Assembly: GCA_009668225.1 (NCBI GenBank)
Contig: WJYK01000004.1
Location: 310,001 to 374,000, forward strand
Reading direction: 5' to 3'
Length of the DNA stretch: 64,000 bases
From: Enterobacteriaceae bacterium RIT693
GTDB taxonomy: Bacteria > Pseudomonadota > Gammaproteobacteria > Enterobacterales > Enterobacteriaceae
Each line of letters starts with the position of its first letter. The first letter of the stretch is position 1. Positions 60,182 to 64,000 of the stretch are shown in pieces. The position numbers were made by a program, and so were the translations under genes. The notes beneath the pieces were generated by a model. It made no database searches. It was not told where the DNA came from and worked only from the letters and a program-made list of their open reading frames with translations.

Positions 60182-60562
60182 TTACGCGACCTGAACCGGC
60201 ACCGCTTTCGCGAGACGTTTCATCTCATTCTCACCGTCAAAGTAGGCCACTTTTGGCTGCCAGCTGCGTGCCTGTTCGTCCGGCATGGTGACGTAGCTGG
60301 CGATAATCAGAATGTCGCCGACGTCAGCACAGTGTGCCGCTGCACCGTTAACGGAGATGATCTTAGAGCCGCGCTCACCGGCGATAGCGTAGGTAGAGAA
60401 ACGCTTACCGTTGGTGACGTTGTAAATGTCGATGGCTTCATATTCCAGAATGCCTGCCGCCTCAAGGAAGTCCTGATCGATGGCGCAGGAGCCTTCGTAA
60501 TGCAAGTCCGCCTGAGTCACTTTGACACGGTGTAACTTACCTTGCAGCATGGTGCGAATCAT
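60182..60562 (-). CDS. panD: PanD, aspartate 1-decarboxylase
   Basis: PanD makes beta-alanine for pantothenate. It has 126 residues. Self-cleavage between Gly24 and Ser25 (HYEGSCAID) gives the pyruvoyl subunit. Other conserved segments are [13 protein letters not shown] and [18 protein letters not shown]. It lies 92 nt after panC, with a terminator-like hairpin between them. Confidence 0.97.
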   Translation of the reverse strand: MIRTMLQGKLHRVKVTQADLHYEGSCAIDQDFLEAAGILEYEAIDIYNVTNGKRFSTYAIAGERGSKIISVNGAAAHCADVGDILIIASYVTMPDEQARSWQPKVAYFDGENEMKRLAKAVPVQVA

Positions 60563-60588
60563 AAACTTGAACCTTTGTTACTGGGCTT

Positions 60589-60612
60589 AAAAAGCGCTGA
60601 TATTCTCAGCGC
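60589..60612 (-). terminator. Terminator between panC and panD
   Basis: On the minus strand GCGCTGA (60612-60606) pairs with TCAGCGC (60600-60594), followed by TTTTT. It lies 43 nt after the panC stop and 27 nt before the panD start. Confidence 0.8.
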
Positions 60613-60654
60613 CGTGGATATTCGAGGCAGTATTGCCCTTTTTATTTGGGCTGT

Positions 60655-61509
60655 CTACTGCGCCAGACTGACGGTAACGTTATCAATCAGTCGTGCCTGG
60701 CCAAGCCAGGCCGCCATCAGGATCACCGCGCGTTTGCTTTCAGGAGAAAGCTCCAGCAGCGTGTCCGCATCGCGGATTTGCAGGTCGTCCGAACGGAAGC
60801 CTTTTTCGTTAAGTTCAGTGGCGGCCAGGATCAACATCTCTTCCACATCACGCTCGCCATTGCGCAGTTTATCGGCAAGGCCATTCATCACTTTGCTCAA
60901 TCCAGGCGCAATTTTACGCTGATCGGCGGTCAGGTAGCCGTTGCGAGAGCTGAGCGCCAGGCCGTCTTTAGCGCGCACGGTCGGTACGCCAACAATCTCA
61001 ATATCGTACCCCATATCGGCAACCATCTTACGGATCAACGCTAGCTGCTGATAATCCTTCTGGCCGAAGCAGGCAACGTCGGGCTGAACCAGGTTGAACA
61101 ACTTGCTGACGATGGTGGACACGCCTCGGAAATGGCCCGGGCGGCTGGCGCCTTCGAGCATGGTGGAGAGACCTGGTACATCCACGAACGTTTGTGTGTC
61201 GAGACCCTGAGGGTAAACATCTACCGGTGCCGGGGCGAACACCATATCAACTTTACGACGGTTCAGCTTCTCGCAATCTTCCTGCAGCGTACGCGGATAG
61301 CGGGCCAAATCGTCCGGGCGGTCGAACTGCATTGGGTTGACGAAAATACTGACCACTACCACATCGGCAACGGCTTTAGCTTCTTCAACCAGCGTCATGT
61401 GCCCATCGTGCAGGTTGCCCATGGTCGGCACCAGAGCGATGCGCTTGCCTTCCTGGCGCCAGCGGCGAATCTGCTGACGCAGCAGCGGTAACGTTTCGAT
61501 AATCAGCAC
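60655..61509 (-). CDS. panC: PanC, pantothenate synthetase
   Basis: PanC condenses pantoate and beta-alanine with ATP. It has 284 residues from a GTG start at 61509, with AGGAG 8 nt upstream; the longer frame to 61671 overlaps panB and is rejected. The nucleotidyltransferase motif is [14 protein letters not shown] (His34, His37), with [18 protein letters not shown], the [11 protein letters not shown] loop and [16 protein letters not shown]. It is 13 nt after panB. Confidence 0.96.
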   Translation of the reverse strand: MLIIETLPLLRQQIRRWRQEGKRIALVPTMGNLHDGHMTLVEEAKAVADVVVVSIFVNPMQFDRPDDLARYPRTLQEDCEKLNRRKVDMVFAPAPVDVYPQGLDTQTFVDVPGLSTMLEGASRPGHFRGVSTIVSKLFNLVQPDVACFGQKDYQQLALIRKMVADMGYDIEIVGVPTVRAKDGLALSSRNGYLTADQRKIAPGLSKVMNGLADKLRNGERDVEEMLILAATELNEKGFRSDDLQIRDADTLLELSPESKRAVILMAAWLGQARLIDNVTVSLAQ

Positions 61510-61522
61510 AACCTGTCTCCTG

Positions 61523-62317
61523 TCAGTAAAAACTGTGTTCGTTGCCCGGGTAGCTGCCGGACTCGACTTCATTAATGTACTGGCGCACCGCGGCGCGAAT
61601 ATCGCCGGTTTCAGCAAGGAAATTCTTCGCAAACTTAGGAATATGGCCGCCTGTAATCCCAAAGGCATCATGCATCACCAATATTTGCCCGTCCGTGACG
61701 TTCCCCGCGCCGATGCCAATTACCGGAATAGTCAGCGCTTCGGTGACGCGTTTGGCCAGCTCAACGGGTACACATTCCAGAACCAACAGTTGAGCACCAG
61801 CGGCTTCGAGCGCCAGAGCATCATCCAGCAGCGTTTGTGCGGCCTGCTCGTCACGTCCCTGAACTTTATAGCCGCCAAAAATATTGACTGACTGCGGCGT
61901 GAGCCCCAGATGGCCACAAACCGGTACGGCGCGTTCTGTCAGCATTTTCACCGTTTCGGCAAGCCAGCGTCCGCCTTCGATTTTCACCATGTTGGCCCCG
62001 GCACGCATGACCTCTGCGGAATTGGCAAATGCCTGTTCCGGCGTGGCGTAAGCCATAAACGGCAGGTCGGCCAGCAGCAGGCAGTTTGGTGCGCCGCGGC
62101 GAACCGCGCGGGTGTGATACGCAATGTCTTCCACCGTGACCGGCAGCGTAGAGTCGTGGCCCTGAACCGTCATGCCCAGCGAGTCGCCAACCAGCAAAAC
62201 GCCGACGCCTTGGTCAGCAAACAGTTTGGCGAAGCTGAAGTCATAAGCGGTAAGGGTGGCGAATTTCTTTTTGTCCTGCTTGAGTTTACGCAGGGTGGAG
62301 GTGGTAGTGGGTTTCAT
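61523..62317 (-). CDS. panB: PanB, ketopantoate hydroxymethyltransferase
   Basis: PanB is the first pantothenate enzyme, adding a one-carbon unit from methylene-tetrahydrofolate to 2-ketoisovalerate, a product of the branched-chain pathway fed by IlvIH. It has 264 residues from the third of three consecutive ATGs (MKPTT); the first, at 62323, is equally possible. Metal and substrate residues lie in [27 protein letters not shown] and [12 protein letters not shown]. Downstream are panC and panD. Confidence 0.96.
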   Translation of the reverse strand: MKPTTTSTLRKLKQDKKKFATLTAYDFSFAKLFADQGVGVLLVGDSLGMTVQGHDSTLPVTVEDIAYHTRAVRRGAPNCLLLADLPFMAYATPEQAFANSAEVMRAGANMVKIEGGRWLAETVKMLTERAVPVCGHLGLTPQSVNIFGGYKVQGRDEQAAQTLLDDALALEAAGAQLLVLECVPVELAKRVTEALTIPVIGIGAGNVTDGQILVMHDAFGITGGHIPKFAKNFLAETGDIRAAVRQYINEVESGSYPGNEHSFY

Positions 62318-62361
62318 CATCATCCCCGGAGAAAGGTTTGAACAGGATACGGGCGCGCTGA

Positions 62362-62841
62362 TTACCAGCGGGTAATGCCCTCCTGAGAAAGGCGAGCCAG
62401 TATTTCAGCAACAGATCGCCCGTCAGGAAAGCGGCATTCAGGTGCTATTTCCAGTAATGGAACCAGCATAAACGCGCGGTTCTTCATATCGTAATGGGGT
62501 ACGGTCAGGCGGTCGGTGTGAATCACCTCATTGCCAAACAACATAATATCGAGATCTAACGTACGCGGTCCCCAGCGCTCTTCTTTGCGAACGCGACCAT
62601 GCTCAAGTTCGATACGTTGAGTATGGTCTAACAGGGCTTCGGCAGACAGGTCGGTATCAAGTACCACGGCAGCATTCAGATAATCTGGCTGATCCTGCGG
62701 GCCCAGCGGGGGAGTGCGGTAAAACGAAGAAGTTGCCACCATTCGGCTTTGTGGAATGGCGGCAAGGGCGTCAAGAGCTGAAGAAACCTGCTCCAGCGGT
62801 GACGCCTGGTTACTGCCCAGCGCGATATACGCGAGGGTCAT
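62362..62841 (-). CDS. folK: FolK, hydroxymethyl-dihydropterin pyrophosphokinase
   Basis: FolK activates 6-hydroxymethyl-dihydropterin for folate synthesis. It has 159 residues. Conserved: [34 protein letters not shown], the DLDIMLFG metal site preceded by RWGPRTL, and [16 protein letters not shown]. Its ATG overlaps the pcnB stop (ATGA), and panB starts 44 nt downstream. Confidence 0.96.
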   Translation of the reverse strand: MTLAYIALGSNQASPLEQVSSALDALAAIPQSRMVATSSFYRTPPLGPQDQPDYLNAAVVLDTDLSAEALLDHTQRIELEHGRVRKEERWGPRTLDLDIMLFGNEVIHTDRLTVPHYDMKNRAFMLVPLLEIAPECRFPDGRSVAEILARLSQEGITRW

Positions 62842-64000
62842 GCGCTGCCTTCGCGGCGTGGCGCACGTTTGCGCGGGCGACGCGTACGGCGGCGAACGGC
62901 GGGCTCATCGCCAAGGTCGTTCAGCATATCTTTTTGCATAGGCGGTGCCGCCACCTGGAATTCGCCCCACCATTTGGTCAGACGCAGCAGTTCTTGGTTG
63001 TTCTCCACCTCTGCACGCAGCGCCAGCAGGTCGTAAGACGCACGGAACTTAGGGTGCTCCATCAGCTTCCAGGCGCGTTTCCCCTGGCGGCGAGACAGAC
63101 GAAGCTGCAGACCCCAGATATCGCGAACCAGCGTGGTGATGCGTTTTGGAATCGCCAGCGCGCGGCAGGCTTCGTCCAGCACATCGTTCATCGCTAGCGC
63201 GAAAGCGTCATAGTAAGCGAGGCCGCTTTCCTGCGCGATTTTCTGCGCCATTTCCAGCTGTGGATACCAGAACATTGCCGCAAACAGGAACGCCGGGTTC
63301 ACGCGCATATCGTTATGAATGCGGTTATCGGTATTCTTCAGAACCAGCGCAATGATGCGTTCCATCGGGCTGTCACCCTGCTCGGTAAAGTAGCGGGTGA
63401 TGATCGGGAACAGTGGCTGGAACAGCTGATATTCACGCAGCAGCTGGTAGGTTTCAAAGCCATACCCGGCCTGCAGGAGTTTAAGTGATTCCTCGAACAG
63501 GCGCGCGGGGGGAACATCATTAAGCAACGTTGCCAGGCGCGGGATTGGTTCACCGGTTTCCGGGCTGATGGTCATGTTCAGCTTGGCGGCAAAGCGGACC
63601 GCACGCAGCATACGCACGGGGTCTTCGCGGTAGCGTGTTTCCGGATCGCCAATCAGACGGATAATGCCTTTGTTCAAATCGTTCAGGCCGCCGACGTAAT
63701 CACGTACGGAGAAATCGGCAACGCTGTAGTAAAGGCTGTTGATGGTGAAGTCGCGGCGTTGAGCATCTTCTTCGATGGATCCAAAGATGTTGTCGCGTAG
63801 CAGCATGCCGTTTTGGCCGCGCTGTGAGGTCTGTCGGTCGGCAGACTGCTGTTCTTCATGATGTCCGCGGAAGGTGGCCACTTCGATAATTTCTGGGCCG
63901 AACATCACGTGCGCCAGACGGAAGCGGCGACCGACCAGGCGGCAGTTGCGGAACAGTTTACGAACCTGATCGGGCGTTGCGCTGGTCGTAACGTCGAAAT
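62838..64000 (-). CDS. pcnB: PcnB, poly(A) polymerase I, truncated by the window edge
   Basis: PcnB adds 3' poly(A) tails that promote RNA decay and controls ColE1-type plasmid copy number. About 386 C-terminal codons are inside the window; the start and the GGxVRD motif lie beyond 64000. The frame runs through ATG 63908 ([17 protein letters not shown]), which is internal, back to FDVTT at the very edge, part of the catalytic DFD motif. [28 protein letters not shown] and the Arg-rich tail [16 protein letters not shown] match E. coli. Confidence 0.95.
   Translation of the reverse strand, partial: FDVTTSATPDQVRKLFRNCRLVGRRFRLAHVMFGPEIIEVATFRGHHEEQQSADRQTSQRGQNGMLLRDNIFGSIEEDAQRRDFTINSLYYSVADFSVRDYVGGLNDLNKGIIRLIGDPETRYREDPVRMLRAVRFAAKLNMTISPETGEPIPRLATLLNDVPPARLFEESLKLLQAGYGFETYQLLREYQLFQPLFPIITRYFTEQGDSPMERIIALVLKNTDNRIHNDMRVNPAFLFAAMFWYPQLEMAQKIAQESGLAYYDAFALAMNDVLDEACRALAIPKRITTLVRDIWGLQLRLSRRQGKRAWKLMEHPKFRASYDLLALRAEVENNQELLRLTKWWGEFQVAAPPMQKDMLNDLGDEPAVRRRTRRPRKRAPRREGSA

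Noticed and set aside
63338-63908. ATG 63908 as the pcnB start
   Set aside because: The frame continues upstream with conserved PcnB sequence ([16 protein letters not shown]) to the window edge, so the gene is cut rather than short.

Overview
The window is chromosomal DNA from a member of the Enterobacteriaceae. Nearly every protein is recognisable as the E. coli/Salmonella/Klebsiella orthologue, usually with identical length, start codon and gene order. The order matches the 2-3 minute region of E. coli K-12, from leuO to pcnB. I cannot name the genus. The gaps relative to K-12 (no yacH, no yadD, no yad fimbrial operon between panB and folK) and a DciA-like gene between lpxC and secM point to a close relative rather than E. 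coli itself. I saw no tRNA, rRNA, insertion sequence, prophage or CRISPR array.

Layout. 1-4168: end of leuO, ilvIH (valine-sensitive acetolactate synthase III) and cra. 4641-21572: the complete dcw cluster (mraZ, rsmH, ftsL, ftsI, murE, murF, mraY, murD, ftsW, murG, murC, ddlB, ftsQ, ftsA, ftsZ). It runs in one direction with 1-8 nt overlaps at most junctions, under a promoter followed by TGGG-type MraZ boxes. 21674-26413: lpxC, an antisense DUF721/DciA-like gene, then secM-secA with its arrest peptide. 26476-28432: mutT facing yacG-zapD-coaE. 28822-34006: guaC, the small type IV pilus set ppdD-hofB-hofC, and nadC. 34090-38269: ampD-ampE, aroP, pdhR. 38511-48034: the pyruvate dehydrogenase genes aceE-aceF-lpd and acnB. 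48248-54958: yacL, speED, yacC, cueO, gcd. 55140-60099: hpt, can, yadGH, yadI, yadE. 60182-64000: panD, panC, panB, folK and the 3' part of pcnB.

Functionally the window joins cell-wall precursor synthesis, the divisome, lipid A commitment (LpxC) and protein export (SecMA). These sit beside central carbon flux (PdhR-controlled PDH, AcnB, Gcd, Cra), polyamine and pantothenate synthesis, copper detoxification (CueO) and muropeptide recycling (AmpDE).

The coding content is ordinary and I found no new multi-gene system. The less expected material is non-coding or small: (1) a folded element of about 90 nt in the aceE leader, with a second, inverted copy upstream of guaC and apparent loss of the copy that E. 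coli carries before lpd; (2) the 780-nt lpd-acnB gap, which holds an orphan plus-strand terminator with structured sequence before it and, on the minus strand, a 39-codon hydrophobic ORF with its own terminator; (3) the DciA-like gene in a DnaC-type lineage; (4) a near-consensus CRP site just before the ilvH terminator, upstream of cra; (5) a long inverted repeat after cra. Comparisons with E. coli rest on memory of family sequences, not on searches.
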